DNA of 58,320 nt, from assembly GCA_019550975.1 (NCBI GenBank), contig SDWH01000023.1, positions 1-58,320 of the forward strand, in the 5' to 3' direction. Made by a program: the position numbers and the translations under genes. Below, piece after piece: positions 1-8,797 of the stretch. A model generated the notes under the pieces. That model saw only the letters and a program-made list of their open reading frames with translations. It ran no database searches and was not told where the DNA came from. The DNA is from Bacteroidales bacterium SW299 (GTDB lineage: Bacteria > Bacteroidota > Bacteroidia > Bacteroidales > Bacteroidaceae). Within the stretch, counting starts at the first letter, position 1. Each line of letters starts with the position of its first letter.

Positions 1-897
1 GGCCCAATGCATTCTGGCTATTGTGCCCAGCCGCCGGGCACTTCCCTGAAAACTGGAAACATAGAACCTTCTTTCGGAAGATTTCTGACCGTCAGATTTT
101 CTTTCCGTTGCAGTCCGTATTTCGACAACCGTCAGATCTCCATTCCACTTTTCCCTGTCCGTAATCAGGTCATTTCCACGAAAGATGCGGCATGCCCTGG
201 TTTCTATCCTGCCATGTTCAAGGAAAGGTCCTTCCGAGTATACATCCACAGGCTCTGCAAGCCCGACATTGTCCTCAATCCCATATCGCAAAGTCCTCTG
301 GTTCGCCTTCAGCCCGATAAGGAAATCACCGCCTTTTTCCCGGATTTTATCTATGATGGCTTTCTGGAAGGACATGGCGTCCGCCGTAACTATGCATCCC
401 GACACATCCACCTTGTCCAGCAGTTTGGGCACGGAAGTTATCTCGTTGCTTTTTTCTTCGCACATGTCCGTGGCAAGTGTGACACCTCCTTTAAGGGAAT
501 AGGCTGACACGATGTCGGGGTTGCGTCCGTTTTCAAGTACCGTCCCTCTCATCGCCTTGCCGTCAATACAGAGGATGTCCACGGCAAAACCGACAAGTTC
601 AGCATGGAAAGCGGCAGTAAATTCAGACATCCGTTCAGACATGGCTTCATCATCTATATGTTTGAATACACGGCAGAGCGTAGGCTCAGAAGGCACGCCC
701 TCCAACAAAATCCCTAAAGAGCGGAAGCGTTTCAGATTACGCTCGCCGAATCTGATTATATCCGGCCTTGTTATACACTTGCCCGGCCGTCCGAGTATTA
801 CAAGAAGAAGAATATCTTCCAACCTGTATTTGTAGTTTCCCTTGTCTGTCCTGCGGTAATCCGGCACTGATTTCACAAATTCTTTCAGATGTTTCAT
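1..897 (-). CDS. ISAs1-family transposase, C-terminus beyond window
   Basis: A minus-strand frame runs open from the ATG at 897 to the window edge, 299 codons with no stop, so the C-terminal part lies outside. The N-terminus has the short conserved region typical of ISAs1 transposases (PDYRRTDKGNY at about residue 12, then an RPDIIRFGERN stretch). Two of the three expected DDE acidic residues are visible: D112 in LCIDGKAMRG and D173 in VTADAMSFQKAI. The last residues seen, ARMHWA, match the start of the conserved region that carries the catalytic glutamate, so truncation by the window rather than by mutation is likely. Family knowledge: these enzymes move their own insertion sequence by DDE chemistry. 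No frameshift is seen in the visible part. A possible promoter lies at 1114-1144 on the same strand. Confidence 0.85.
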   Translation of the reverse strand, partial: MKHLKEFVKSVPDYRRTDKGNYKYRLEDILLLVILGRPGKCITRPDIIRFGERNLKRFRSLGILLEGVPSEPTLCRVFKHIDDEAMSERMSEFTAAFHAELVGFAVDILCIDGKAMRGTVLENGRNPDIVSAYSLKGGVTLATDMCEEKSNEITSVPKLLDKVDVSGCIVTADAMSFQKAIIDKIREKGGDFLIGLKANQRTLRYGIEDNVGLAEPVDVYSEGPFLEHGRIETRACRIFRGNDLITDREKWNGDLTVVEIRTATERKSDGQKSSERRFYVSSFQGSARRLGTIARMHWA

Positions 898-1303
898 TAT
901 GCTGCCACTATGGCGGAATGCATGTTTCTTTTTAATATATTAAACACGCAAAATGTTGCATATCAGCAAAATAAATTGTATTTTCGCGTAGCGAAAATTA
1001 AGGCGGAAATCAAAAAAACGACCTCTGTCGCATTGGATTTCCGCCTACAAAAATAATTTTATATGAACGATAAAAAGAAACACCGGAAGCGGTGCTTCCT
1101 GCATCACTGTGCGCAAAAATAATGGTTTTTCGGAGAATAACAAGGAGTATGGAGATTATTTTAAATGAAAGAGCCGTGTGCAATAAGAATGTTACTGAAC
1201 AAAATTTAAACTAAGTTTTTTTTGTATTTTTGCAGTCAGAAAGTGGAATATAAGTCCCATCATTAACCAATCAAGTTTAACAGAATCTGAAAAGGAGACA
1301 CGA
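898..1303. other. Gene-free region with three hairpins, between transposase and lipoprotein
   Basis: No credible gene is seen. Three inverted repeats are visible: ATTTTCGC/GCGAAAAT at 980-987/991-998, AGGCGGAAATC/GATTTCCGCCT at 1001-1011/1036-1046, and GGAAGC/GCTTCC at 1085-1090/1094-1099. Reading left on the minus strand, CAAAAATA at 1114-1121 (TATTTTTG) with CAAG at 1141-1144, 19 bases away, resembles a Bacteroidota promoter that would give the transposase a leader of about 210 bases. Some of these hairpins may mark the end of the insertion sequence. I could not define terminal inverted repeats or a target duplication because the other end is outside the window. Confidence 0.5.
1225..1232 (+). 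promoter_or_regulatory. Possible -7 box (TAnnTTTG) for the lipocalin/SusD gene
   Basis: TATTTTTG matches the Bacteroidota -7 consensus TAnnTTTG and lies about 70 bases before the ATG at 1304. No good -33 TTTG is found at 19-21 bases. The area is AT-rich, so a chance match is possible. Confidence 0.3.
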
Positions 1304-2680
1304 ATGAAAAGAATGAACAGACTGCTCTCAACACGTTTACTGGCAAATCTCTTGCTGATACTCTGCATGAGCGGGCTTGCGGCTTGCTCGGATGAGGAAG
1401 AACTGCCGGAAGAAGAAGTTCTGAAAAGAGAGCTTTCAGGACAATGGCATTGCTTGGACGACAACCAAATCTACACCCTGTCGTTTTTCAGAAACGGAAC
1501 GGGAACAATGACTCGCTACACTTATTCGTCAAAGCAATGGAGCGAACAGACTTTATCATTACAATACACTTTGTCGGGCAATATGCTGACCGTAAAGCCT
1601 GCTGAAGGGGAAACTTTCGTTGGAATAGCAGCCGTCGTAGGAAATAGCATGTCACTAACCGACGGCGGTCAGATTGTCATGTTCACCCGGTTCGACGGCA
1701 GCGACGAAAAAATCAACGAACTGAAAAAGGAGATAGAAGAAAACTTGATGGAACTGGAGCCGGACCATTCGGTAGTGGATGACATACTCCTCAACTCCGG
1801 TACGCTGAATGCCATGATCAACGGCCTCTATTCCAATCTGGCGGATTATGAGTACAAGCAAATGCTGCTGGAAAAAATACGGCTCACAAAAAAGGACTTT
1901 CGCGAACAACCCGCCTCTCCCATCACTCCGACCGACGGAAATGTGGCCAACGCCTGGCTTGCAGCCTACACACTGATCAACAATACCAATTTCCTGATAA
2001 GCAGGCTCGAATCTCTCGAAAACGCCGGCATGGACGAACAAAGGTGCACTGCCTGCATCAACGAAGCGAAGACACTGAGGTGCATGGCCTACTACAACAT
2101 GGCGCTGCTGTGGGGACAGGTTCCCTACATCACGACATACGCGGACGACCAATACGAGAATCTGCAGGCTCCGATACTGTCGTCCGAGGACTTGCTCCTC
2201 GAACAGTACAACACTCTGCAAGGCATTGACATCCTGCCCGAAGACGCTGGAAACGGCAGGATGACGATGGAAACCGTCGAAGCTCTGCGGGGAGAAATCG
2301 CATTGAGCCTGGGCTACAAGGAAGATGCTACCTTTCTGCTTGCCGGCTGTGAGTCTGACTTCAGCGTCTGGAACGACTCCCAGTCAAACCCCGACATGTA
2401 TCAAATCTTCGGAGAATGGCTTCCCAACTACACTCCCGACAAGACAGAGCTGCTGCTCCAAGAAGTGCAAACGGGAAACGGAGAGGATGCGTCCGCACTG
2501 GCAGACGAATGGGAACGCAGGGAACAATACTGGGGCTACTGGATGATGCTGAAACGGACAGGACAGGCGCAGGCTGTGTCCGGATGCGAAGAGCATGAAC
2601 TTCTGATGCCTATTCCGCAAAACGAGCTATACCTGATTCCGTCATTAAAGCAGAATCCGGGATACGCAACCTACCGATGA
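1304..2680 (+). CDS. Lipoprotein: N-terminal lipocalin-like domain fused to a compact SusD-like domain
   Basis: This 458-residue protein has a lipoprotein signal ending LAAC (Cys28) and an acidic stretch after it, as seen in surface-exposed Bacteroidota lipoproteins. Residues about 42-127 (LSGQWHCLDDN, then alternating strands) look like a small lipocalin-type beta-barrel domain. From about 160 onward the chain resembles SusD/RagB. LNAMINGLYSNL is like the SusD N-terminal helix, INEAKTLRCMAYYNMALLWG followed by VPYITTY matches the TPR region, and the end LLMPIPQNELYLIPSLKQNP is the usual SusD C-terminus. The SusD part is about 300 residues, against roughly 500-600 for full SusD. No SusC gene is next to it, so it is an orphan. 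AAAGGAG lies just before the ATG; Met4 is an alternative start. SusD proteins bind glycans at the outer membrane; what this one binds is unknown. Confidence 0.75.
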   Translation: MKRMNRLLSTRLLANLLLILCMSGLAACSDEEELPEEEVLKRELSGQWHCLDDNQIYTLSFFRNGTGTMTRYTYSSKQWSEQTLSLQYTLSGNMLTVKPAEGETFVGIAAVVGNSMSLTDGGQIVMFTRFDGSDEKINELKKEIEENLMELEPDHSVVDDILLNSGTLNAMINGLYSNLADYEYKQMLLEKIRLTKKDFREQPASPITPTDGNVANAWLAAYTLINNTNFLISRLESLENAGMDEQRCTACINEAKTLRCMAYYNMALLWGQVPYITTYADDQYENLQAPILSSEDLLLEQYNTLQGIDILPEDAGNGRMTMETVEALRGEIALSLGYKEDATFLLAGCESDFSVWNDSQSNPDMYQIFGEWLPNYTPDKTELLLQEVQTGNGEDASALADEWERREQYWGYWMMLKRTGQAQAVSGCEEHELLMPIPQNELYLIPSLKQNPGYATYR

Positions 2681-2691
2681 AAGGGACTTGC

Positions 2692-2726
2692 GGGCCAGCC
2701 CAAGCGGATTTCGCAGGGGCTGGCCC
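2692..2726 (+). terminator. Strong hairpin after the lipocalin/SusD gene
   Basis: GGGCCAGCCC at 2692-2701 pairs perfectly with GGGCTGGCCC at 2717-2726. It starts 12 bases after the stop codon. There is no clear T-run after it, so termination is likely but not certain. Confidence 0.5.
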
Positions 2727-2804
2727 ATAGTCTGCCCACACGCAGCACCTCAAGCCACATACGGCAGGAAAAGCCCCTGCCCGCCAGAAAAGCAAAAAAT
2801 AAAT

Positions 2805-2844
2805 TCTTTCCCATCATCTTCACCAATCTTTCCCATCATCTTCA
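2805..2844. repeat. Two direct copies of an 18-base unit at 22-base spacing
   Basis: TCTTTCCCATCATCTTCA occurs at 2805-2822 and again at 2827-2844, so the repeat period is 22 bases. The core TCCC[A/G]TCATCTTCA also occurs at 47132-47146, inside another 22-base-period intergenic repeat after the Fur-family gene. It lies between a terminator-like hairpin and the pyrB promoter region. Confidence 0.7.
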
Positions 2845-2917
2845 TTCAAATGACGGCTTATTTTCAGCCCCCTCCCGAAAACTCCGGAAAACAGATGGTT
2901 TTTTCTATTTTTTTCCC

Positions 2918-2925
2918 TACCTTTG
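2918..2925 (+). promoter_or_regulatory. Possible pyrB -7 box
   Basis: TACCTTTG fits TAnnTTTG and lies 36 bases before the pyrB ATG, which would give a short leader of about 30 bases. The -33 position is poor (ATGG at 19-base spacing), so confidence is limited. Confidence 0.4.
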
Positions 2926-2961
2926 AACTCCGATATTTATAACAGCATTAAAAAGCTTAAT

Positions 2962-3906
2962 ATGGAAAATAGAAGTTTAGTCACGATTGCCAGCCACACG
3001 AAAGAGAAAATCCTCTACCTGCTGGAAATGGCAAAAGAATTCGAAAAGAAACCCAACCGCCATCTGCTTGACGGGAAAATAGTTGCAACGCTTTTCTTCG
3101 AACCTTCAACACGCACGCGGCTGAGTTTTGAAACGGCGGCAAACCGCCTCGGAGCAAAGGTCATCGGATTTACAGACCCTAAGGTTACCAGTTCGTCGAA
3201 GGGAGAAACGCTGAAAGACACCATCATGATGGTGAGCAACTATGCGGACATCATCGTGATGCGGCATTTCCTGGAAGGCGCGGCAAGATATGCGAGCGAA
3301 GTGGCGCCGGTGCCTATCGTAAACGCGGGCGACGGAGCCAACCAGCACCCTTCGCAGACCATGCTCGACCTCTATTCCATATACAAGACACAGGGCACGC
3401 TGGAAAACCTGAACATCTATCTGGTGGGCGACCTGAAATACGGACGCACCGTACACTCGCTCCTGCTGGCCATGCGCCACTTCAATCCGACATTCCACTT
3501 CATCGCGCCCGACGAGCTGCGGATGCCCGACGAATACAAGCTGTTCTGCAAGGAAAACGGCATACACTTTGAAGAGCACAAGGAGTTTACGGAAGAAATC
3601 ATAGCCGACGCAGACATCCTTTACATGACACGCGTGCAGCGCGAACGGTTCACCGACCTGATGGAGTATGAACGGGTGAAGGACGTATATATCCTGCGCA
3701 ACAAGATGCTGGAGCACACACGCCCGAACCTGCGCATCCTGCATCCGCTGCCCCGCGTGAACGAAATCGCATACGACGTGGACGACAACCCGAAAGCCTA
3801 CTACTTCCAGCAGGCGAAAAACGGACTTTACGCGCGCGAGGCAATCCTCTGCGACGTACTGGGCATCACCCTCGACGAAGTGAAGGCTGACACCGAAAAG
3901 CTATAA
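2962..3906 (+). CDS. pyrB: Aspartate carbamoyltransferase catalytic chain
   Basis: This enzyme joins carbamoyl phosphate to aspartate, the first committed step of pyrimidine synthesis, in the cytoplasm. The ATG at 2962 gives MENRSLVTI and 314 residues, the usual family length; an upstream in-frame ATG at 2923 would overlap the -7 box and is rejected. Visible motifs are [12 protein letters not shown] (carbamoyl phosphate site), SSSKGET (mobile loop), [19 protein letters not shown] and HPLPRVNEI near the C-terminus. The regulatory chain gene pyrI starts 43 bases downstream, as expected for the dodecameric, allosteric form of the enzyme. A 22-base repeat and a hairpin lie upstream. Confidence 0.97.
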   Translation: MENRSLVTIASHTKEKILYLLEMAKEFEKKPNRHLLDGKIVATLFFEPSTRTRLSFETAANRLGAKVIGFTDPKVTSSSKGETLKDTIMMVSNYADIIVMRHFLEGAARYASEVAPVPIVNAGDGANQHPSQTMLDLYSIYKTQGTLENLNIYLVGDLKYGRTVHSLLLAMRHFNPTFHFIAPDELRMPDEYKLFCKENGIHFEEHKEFTEEIIADADILYMTRVQRERFTDLMEYERVKDVYILRNKMLEHTRPNLRILHPLPRVNEIAYDVDDNPKAYYFQQAKNGLYAREAILCDVLGITLDEVKADTEKL

Positions 3907-3948
3907 CGAGAACATCAAATCTGACCAGATTATTCACTTATCCATCCT

Positions 3949-4413
3949 ATGAACATGAACGAGAAAAAAGAACTGCAGGTGGCCGCGCTGAAAAACGGTA
4001 CGGTCATCGACCACATACCTTCGGACAAACTGTTTACAGTGGTGTCGCTTCTCCATCTGGAAGACGTGGCTGCAAACATCACCATCGGAAACAACTTTGA
4101 GAGCAAGAAGCTCGGAAAGAAGGGCATCATCAAGATTGCCGACCGCTTCTTCAGCTCGGACGAAATCAACCGGCTCTCTGTCGTGGCTCCGAACATCGTG
4201 CTGAACATCATCAAGGATTACGAAGTGGTGGAGAAAAAAGCGGTGATCATGCCCGACGAACTGAAAGGCATCGTGAAATGCAACAACCCGAAGTGCATCA
4301 CCAACAACGAACCCATGCAGACATGGTTCCACCTGGTGGACAAAGAAAAGGGCCTGCTGAAATGCCACTACTGCGAAAAGGAACAGTCGAAAGACAACAT
4401 CAAGCTGCTGTAG
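3949..4413 (+). CDS. pyrI: Aspartate carbamoyltransferase regulatory chain
   Basis: This 154-residue subunit binds nucleotide effectors and joins catalytic trimers into the regulated holoenzyme. The N-terminal allosteric domain contains GTVIDHIP and LFTVVSLL. The C-terminal zinc site is complete: CNNPKC (CX4C) and CHYC (CX2C), the four cysteines that hold the zinc and contact PyrB. It follows pyrB by 43 bases and precedes the flavin reductase gene by 2 bases, so all are probably cotranscribed. Confidence 0.96.
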   Translation: MNMNEKKELQVAALKNGTVIDHIPSDKLFTVVSLLHLEDVAANITIGNNFESKKLGKKGIIKIADRFFSSDEINRLSVVAPNIVLNIIKDYEVVEKKAVIMPDELKGIVKCNNPKCITNNEPMQTWFHLVDKEKGLLKCHYCEKEQSKDNIKLL

Positions 4414-4415
4414 CC

Positions 4416-4982
4416 ATGAAGCAGGACTGGAAACCGGGAACAATGATCTATCCTTTGCCGGCGGTGCTGGTGAGCTGCGGAAGCTGCGAAGAAGAATACA
4501 ACATACTTACCGTGGCATGGACGGGAACGCTGTGCACCAACCCGCCCATGTGCTATATCTCGGTCAGACCCGAACGGCATTCCTACCCCATACTGAAGAA
4601 AAACATGGAGTTTGTCATCAACCTGACCACAAAGGATATGGCATACGCAACCGACTGGTGCGGCGTGCGCTCGGGAAAAGACTACAACAAGTTCCACGAA
4701 ATGAAGCTCACGCCGGGAAAGGCGGCAATGGTAAGCGCACCCATCATCGAAGAGTCGCCGCTGTGCATTGAATGCCGGGTAAAAGAAATCCTTTCGCTCG
4801 GTTCGCACGACATGTTCATCGCCGATGTGGTGAACGTGAAGGCCGACGACAAATACCTGAACTCGGAAACGGGAAAGTTTGAACTGGCCGACTCGGGACT
4901 GCTTGTCTATGTCCACGGAGGATACTACGAACTGGGCAAGAAGACAGGCAAGTTCGGCTGGTCGGTAGAAAAGAAAAAATAG
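4416..4982 (+). CDS. Flavin reductase-like (split-barrel FMN-binding) protein
   Basis: The ATG at 4416 sits 2 bases after the pyrI stop and gives 188 residues. The start PGTMIYPLPAVLVSCGS and the segment ILTVAWTGTLCTNPPMCYISVRPERHSYP are typical of the flavin reductase domain family, whose members bind FMN and reduce or use flavin. FVINLTTKDMAYATDWCGVRSGKDYNKF continues the fold. The substrate partner is unknown. Coupling to pyrBI suggests shared transcription rather than a pyrimidine role. The longer frame beginning at 4278 lies in pyrI in another frame and is not used. Confidence 0.9.
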   Translation: MKQDWKPGTMIYPLPAVLVSCGSCEEEYNILTVAWTGTLCTNPPMCYISVRPERHSYPILKKNMEFVINLTTKDMAYATDWCGVRSGKDYNKFHEMKLTPGKAAMVSAPIIEESPLCIECRVKEILSLGSHDMFIADVVNVKADDKYLNSETGKFELADSGLLVYVHGGYYELGKKTGKFGWSVEKKK

Positions 4983-4985
4983 CCT

Positions 4986-5723
4986 ATGTGGAAGAGTCTG
5001 ACTCTCATCATCTTCTGTGCGGGAATGCTGATTGCGGAAACCTTGCAGGCACAACGCATTTCCACACCGATGGTGACCCTCAAGAAACCACGCTTCAACG
5101 TGGGAGTAAGAGCGGGGTTCAACTCTTCCATGTTTTTTACCGACCGTTTCACCATCAACGGAGAAGAGCTGGAAGGAATGCAGAACAACTACAAAGTGGG
5201 CTACTTCGCATCCGTCTTCTGCCGCTTCAACATGAAGAAGCACCACTTCATCCAGCCGGAGATTTCGTACAACGTACTGCTGGGAAGTATCTCAATCCCC
5301 TATACGCTTGCAAACTCTTCGCTGATCGAAGAAAGCGCGCTCATCAAAAGCCGGGCGACGACAATCGACATCCCTCTGCTCTACGGCTATAAATTTGTCG
5401 ACATTCATCCCTACGGAATGGCTTTCATGGCAGGGCCGAAAGTGGGATGGGTATGGAAAGAGCATTGCGAGAACACGTATTCAGGTTTCTATCAGAAAGG
5501 CATACACGAAACGGTGGGACCGGTAAGATACAGTGCCGTAGCCGCATTCGCCGTCAACATATCAAACATATTCATCGACTTCAGATACGAGGTCGGGCTG
5601 CACAATGTGACCGAATCAATCGGATACGACAGCTCTGCCACCGAGGAGCCGTATAACCAGGCAGAAATAAAGATAAAGCGGAGATTGAACGTACTGAGCT
5701 TTTCAGTCGGAATCATTTTCTGA
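4986..5723 (+). CDS. PorT-family outer-membrane beta-barrel protein
   Basis: The 245-residue product begins with a signal peptide ending ETLQAQ. The rest alternates hydrophobic beta strands, for example [31 protein letters not shown] and GPKVGWVW, and ends with the aromatic residue typical of outer-membrane barrels (FSVGIIF). This pattern fits the PorT/outer membrane protein beta-barrel family of Bacteroidota. Its role is unknown. It begins 3 bases after the flavin reductase stop, so translation is probably coupled. It could be a small porin or a secretion accessory factor; the sequence does not decide. Confidence 0.8.
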   Translation: MWKSLTLIIFCAGMLIAETLQAQRISTPMVTLKKPRFNVGVRAGFNSSMFFTDRFTINGEELEGMQNNYKVGYFASVFCRFNMKKHHFIQPEISYNVLLGSISIPYTLANSSLIEESALIKSRATTIDIPLLYGYKFVDIHPYGMAFMAGPKVGWVWKEHCENTYSGFYQKGIHETVGPVRYSAVAAFAVNISNIFIDFRYEVGLHNVTESIGYDSSATEEPYNQAEIKIKRRLNVLSFSVGIIF

Positions 5724-5752
5724 CAATTCAAATCCAAAAAACATTTATAATC

Positions 5753-7033
5753 ATGAAAAAAGACGACGCTATTTTTGACATCATCGAAAAAGAGCACCAG
5801 CGGCAGTTGAAGGGTATCGAACTGATCGCTTCGGAGAATTTTGTAAGCGACCAGGTCATGCAGGCCATGGGATCGTGCCTGACCAACAAATATGCAGAAG
5901 GCTATCCGGGCAAACGCTACTACGGAGGATGCGAAGTGGTAGACCAGAGCGAACAGCTGGCCATCGACCGCCTGAAACAGATTTTCGGCGCAGAATGGGC
6001 CAACGTACAGCCCCACTCGGGCGCACAGGCTAATGCCGCTGTGTTCCTAGCCGTACTGAATCCGGGCGACAAGTTCATGGGACTGAACCTGGCACACGGA
6101 GGACATCTTTCGCACGGCTCGGCCGTAAACACATCCGGCATTCTCTACACGCCGTGCGAATACAACCTGAACAAAGAAACCGGACGGGTAGACTACGACC
6201 AGATGGAAGAAATCGCCCTGCGCGAACGCCCGAAACTGATTGTCGGAGGCGGTTCGGCCTACTCGCGCGAATGGGACTACAGGCGCATGCGTGAAATCGC
6301 CGACAAGGTGGGCGCGCTGCTCATGATCGACATGGCTCATCCTGCCGGTCTGATCGCAGCCGGACTGCTCGACAATCCGGTAAAATATGCGCACATCGTG
6401 ACTTCTACCACACACAAGACGCTTCGCGGTCCGCGCGGAGGTGTCATCATGATGGGCAAAGACTTCCCCAATCCATGGGGAAAGAAAACGCCGAAAGGTG
6501 AAATCAAGATGATGTCGCAGCTGCTCGACTCTGCCGTATTCCCCGGCATACAGGGAGGACCGCTCGAGCATGTCATCGCAGCCAAAGCTGTAGCATTCTA
6601 CGAATGTCTGCAACCGGAATACAAGGAATACCAGAAACAGGTGCAGAAGAACGCGCGCGTATTGGCACAGGCGCTGATGGACAGAGGATTCACCATCGTA
6701 TCGGGCGGCACGGACAACCACTCAATGCTGGTAGACCTCCGCACAAAATATCCGGATCTGACCGGGAAGGTGGCAGAAAAAGCGCTGGTAAGCGCAGACA
6801 TCACGGTCAACAAGAATATGGTTCCGTTTGATACCCGTTCGGCATTCCAGACTTCCGGCATCCGGCTGGGAACTCCCGCAATCACTACCCGCGGAGCCAA
6901 AGAGGACTTGATGTATGAAATCGCCGAAATGATCGAAACGGTTCTCTCGAATGTAGACAACGAGGAAATAATTTCTTCAGTTCGTCGCCGTGTGAACGAA
7001 ACAATGAAGGGCTATCCGTTGTTTGCATACTAG
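5753..7033 (+). CDS. glyA: Serine hydroxymethyltransferase
   Basis: This cytoplasmic PLP enzyme interconverts serine and glycine and supplies one-carbon units on tetrahydrofolate. The 426-residue length is normal. Family motifs are present: IELIASENF near residue 25, [35 protein letters not shown], and the PLP-lysine segment [14 protein letters not shown] with K222. The C-terminal folate-binding region contains [14 protein letters not shown]. The gene follows the PorT-like gene by 29 bases and precedes the OmpA-like lipoprotein by 30 bases. Confidence 0.97.
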   Translation: MKKDDAIFDIIEKEHQRQLKGIELIASENFVSDQVMQAMGSCLTNKYAEGYPGKRYYGGCEVVDQSEQLAIDRLKQIFGAEWANVQPHSGAQANAAVFLAVLNPGDKFMGLNLAHGGHLSHGSAVNTSGILYTPCEYNLNKETGRVDYDQMEEIALRERPKLIVGGGSAYSREWDYRRMREIADKVGALLMIDMAHPAGLIAAGLLDNPVKYAHIVTSTTHKTLRGPRGGVIMMGKDFPNPWGKKTPKGEIKMMSQLLDSAVFPGIQGGPLEHVIAAKAVAFYECLQPEYKEYQKQVQKNARVLAQALMDRGFTIVSGGTDNHSMLVDLRTKYPDLTGKVAEKALVSADITVNKNMVPFDTRSAFQTSGIRLGTPAITTRGAKEDLMYEIAEMIETVLSNVDNEEIISSVRRRVNETMKGYPLFAY

Positions 7034-7063
7034 AAAACAGCTTAACTAAAATAAGAAAACATT

Positions 7064-7780
7064 ATGAACAAAATGACTTCAATGGCTATCCTACTGAGCG
7101 GATGCTTGGTGCTTAGCGGATGTGGAATGACAAACACTGGTAAAGGCGGACTGATTGGTGCAGGCAGCGGCGCCGCACTGGGAGCTGCACTCGGCGGCAT
7201 ATTCGGACACGGCAAAGGAGCGGCAATCGGTGCTGCCGTAGGCGGTGCTGTCGGTGCAGGCGCAGGCGTGCTGATCGGCAAGAAAATGGACAAGGCAGCA
7301 GCCGAAGCTGAAAAGATTGAAGGGGCACAAGTGGAAATGGTTACGGACAACAACAACCTGCAAGCCGTAAAGGTAACTTTTGACTCCGGCATTCTTTTCC
7401 CTACAAGCAGCGCCACACTCAGCTCATCGGCCAAAGCCGCATTGAGCAAGTTTGCCAACAATGTGCTCAACCAGAACCGCGACATGGACGTATCCATCTA
7501 CGGATATACCGACAATACGGGATGGAAAAACTCAACGGCAGAACAGAGCGCACAGAAGAATCTGAACCTCTCGCAGGAACGCGCACAGAGCGTATCAAGC
7601 TACCTGCTGGGATGCGGCGTTTCTCCCAACCAGCTGAAATCTGTAGAGGGAATGGGCGAAGCCAACCCGGTTGCTGACAACTCGACTGAAGCCGGACGGC
7701 AGGAAAACCGCCGCGTTGAAGTTTTCATGTATGCCAGCCAGCAGATGATCCAGCAAGCAGAAGCCGGCACTCTGCAATAA
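7064..7780 (+). CDS. OmpA-family lipoprotein with glycine-zipper segment
   Basis: The 238-residue lipoprotein has a signal peptide ending LVLSGC (Cys20). Residues about 28-70 are a run of glycine- and alanine-rich GxxxG repeats (GAALGAALGG, GAAIGAAVGG), a glycine-zipper membrane segment. From about 100 to 228 is an OmpA C-terminal peptidoglycan-binding domain: VTFDSGILFP, SIYGYTDNTG, NLSQERAQSVSSYL, and EAGRQENRRVEVFM at the end. It probably anchors the outer membrane to the cell wall, as in the YiaD-like group. It is convergent with the TRIC-family gene and ends at a shared bidirectional terminator. Confidence 0.92.
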   Translation: MNKMTSMAILLSGCLVLSGCGMTNTGKGGLIGAGSGAALGAALGGIFGHGKGAAIGAAVGGAVGAGAGVLIGKKMDKAAAEAEKIEGAQVEMVTDNNNLQAVKVTFDSGILFPTSSATLSSSAKAALSKFANNVLNQNRDMDVSIYGYTDNTGWKNSTAEQSAQKNLNLSQERAQSVSSYLLGCGVSPNQLKSVEGMGEANPVADNSTEAGRQENRRVEVFMYASQQMIQQAEAGTLQ

Positions 7781-7786
7781 AAGACT

Positions 7787-7840
7787 TTGCCGCAGAAGGC
7801 GACAGAGGCGAACATACGCGCCTCCCACCTTCTGCGGCAA
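7787..7840. terminator. Bidirectional terminator between convergent genes
   Basis: TTGCCGCAGAAGG at 7787-7799 pairs perfectly with CCTTCTGCGGCAA at 7828-7840. A second stem, GAGGCG at 7805-7810 with CGCCTC at 7819-7824, is nested inside. It lies between the OmpA-like gene (plus) and the TRIC-family gene (minus) and can serve both. Confidence 0.8.
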
Positions 7841-7849
7841 TCTCATGCA

Positions 7850-8488
7850 TCAAGAATCAGAGGATTCTTCTCCTTTCAGAATAGGAAGTGTAATCCGAAA
7901 CTTTACGGCAAGCACACGCGCAAGAAAGACGGTTGTTCCGCCTATTATCTGCGACACATACGACTCCAGGCCTTCTATCAGGCAAATCCAATAGACCAGA
8001 CCGCCTATCACGCAAGCCATGGCATAAATCTCCTTGCGGAAAATCAGCGGAATCTCATTGATAAAGATGTCACGCAGCACACCGCCGGCAGCACCTGTTA
8101 TGCTTCCCATCATGATTGCGATCCAGAAAGGATACCCCAACGAATAGGCCTTGCTGAAACCTACTACGGTGAACAGAGCCAGACCGATGGTGTCAAAAAT
8201 GAAGAAGGTGTTGTTCAGCCGGATAACATAACGCCCGAAAAGTATCACAAAGCCCATCGCAAGGGCCGTACAGATAAGATACATCGGATCAATCATCCAC
8301 GCCGGTGTCACGTCAAGCAACAAGTCGCGTATCGTTCCGCCACCGATGGCCGTAACCAGTCCCACGACATATGCGCCGAACCAGTCGAACCGCTTGGCAG
8401 AAGCCAGCCGGATGCCGCTGATGGCAAAAGCAAACGTCCCGACAAAATCGAGAATCGTTACAAACGAAGGAATGTGAAAAAAGTCCAT
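7850..8488 (-). CDS. TRIC/UPF0126-family cation channel-like membrane protein
   Basis: The 212-residue protein is almost wholly hydrophobic, with about seven membrane segments arranged as two homologous halves. Each half has the family signature: DFVGTFAFAISGIRLA then GGGTIRDLLL, and DTIGLALFTVVGFSKA then GGVLRDIF. Bacterial members of the trimeric intracellular cation channel family conduct monovalent cations. It has been annotated in other genomes as YicG/UPF0126. A short frame ends 4 bases upstream (8493-8711) and may be cotranscribed. Confidence 0.92.
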   Translation of the reverse strand: MDFFHIPSFVTILDFVGTFAFAISGIRLASAKRFDWFGAYVVGLVTAIGGGTIRDLLLDVTPAWMIDPMYLICTALAMGFVILFGRYVIRLNNTFFIFDTIGLALFTVVGFSKAYSLGYPFWIAIMMGSITGAAGGVLRDIFINEIPLIFRKEIYAMACVIGGLVYWICLIEGLESYVSQIIGGTTVFLARVLAVKFRITLPILKGEESSDS

Positions 8489-8492
8489 ATAT

Positions 8493-8711
8493 TCAAATTA
8501 CTGTTTTTTTACTGTTCATTTCTGCCTGCGCCACCTCCGGCTGTCCGACCGCGGATGCGGAATTTTCCGGCACAGCCGCACGCAGCCATGCAATTCGCCC
8601 GCAAAGATAATCATAAATCAAATATACAACAGATTTTGGTTTCCATTTATCACGCGCCAATGCCAGCCGCACAATACCAATAATCACCAATAAACTACCA
8701 AATATGACCAT
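8493..8711 (-). CDS. Possible small single-pass membrane protein
   Basis: An ATG at 8711 opens a 72-residue frame with one membrane segment (MVIFGSLLVIIGIVRLAL) followed by a basic, aromatic region (DKWKPKSVVYLIYDYL) and a polar tail. It stops 4 bases before the TRIC-family start, which suggests cotranscription. The start lies clear of the divergent sulfatase promoter at 8737-8767. I do not recognise the family, and the frame could be chance. The same frame continues upstream past the ATG, but the residues there do not look like a signal or membrane segment. Confidence 0.35.
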   Translation of the reverse strand: MVIFGSLLVIIGIVRLALARDKWKPKSVVYLIYDYLCGRIAWLRAAVPENSASAVGQPEVAQAEMNSKKTVI

Positions 8712-8736
8712 TCGGCCGCCAATGTCGGCTCCGATC

Positions 8737-8767
8737 TTTGCAAGAAAGAAATATAAATGTAAATTTG
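8737..8767 (+). promoter_or_regulatory. Bacteroidota-type promoter for the first sulfatase
   Basis: TTTG at 8737-8740 and TAAATTTG at 8760-8767 are separated by 19 bases, an exact match to the -33/-7 consensus of Bacteroidota. The ATG at 8798 follows about 30 bases after the -7 box. Confidence 0.65.
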
Positions 8768-8797
8768 TGCATTCAAGAATCACAAAATTTACAGCCA

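Noticed and set aside
1655..2221. 188-residue minus-strand frame opposite the lipocalin/SusD gene
   Set aside because: It is antisense to a gene with signal peptide and SusD motifs, and has no family features of its own.
2923..2961. Upstream in-frame start for pyrB
   Set aside because: It lies within the -7 box region and adds residues not found in the family.
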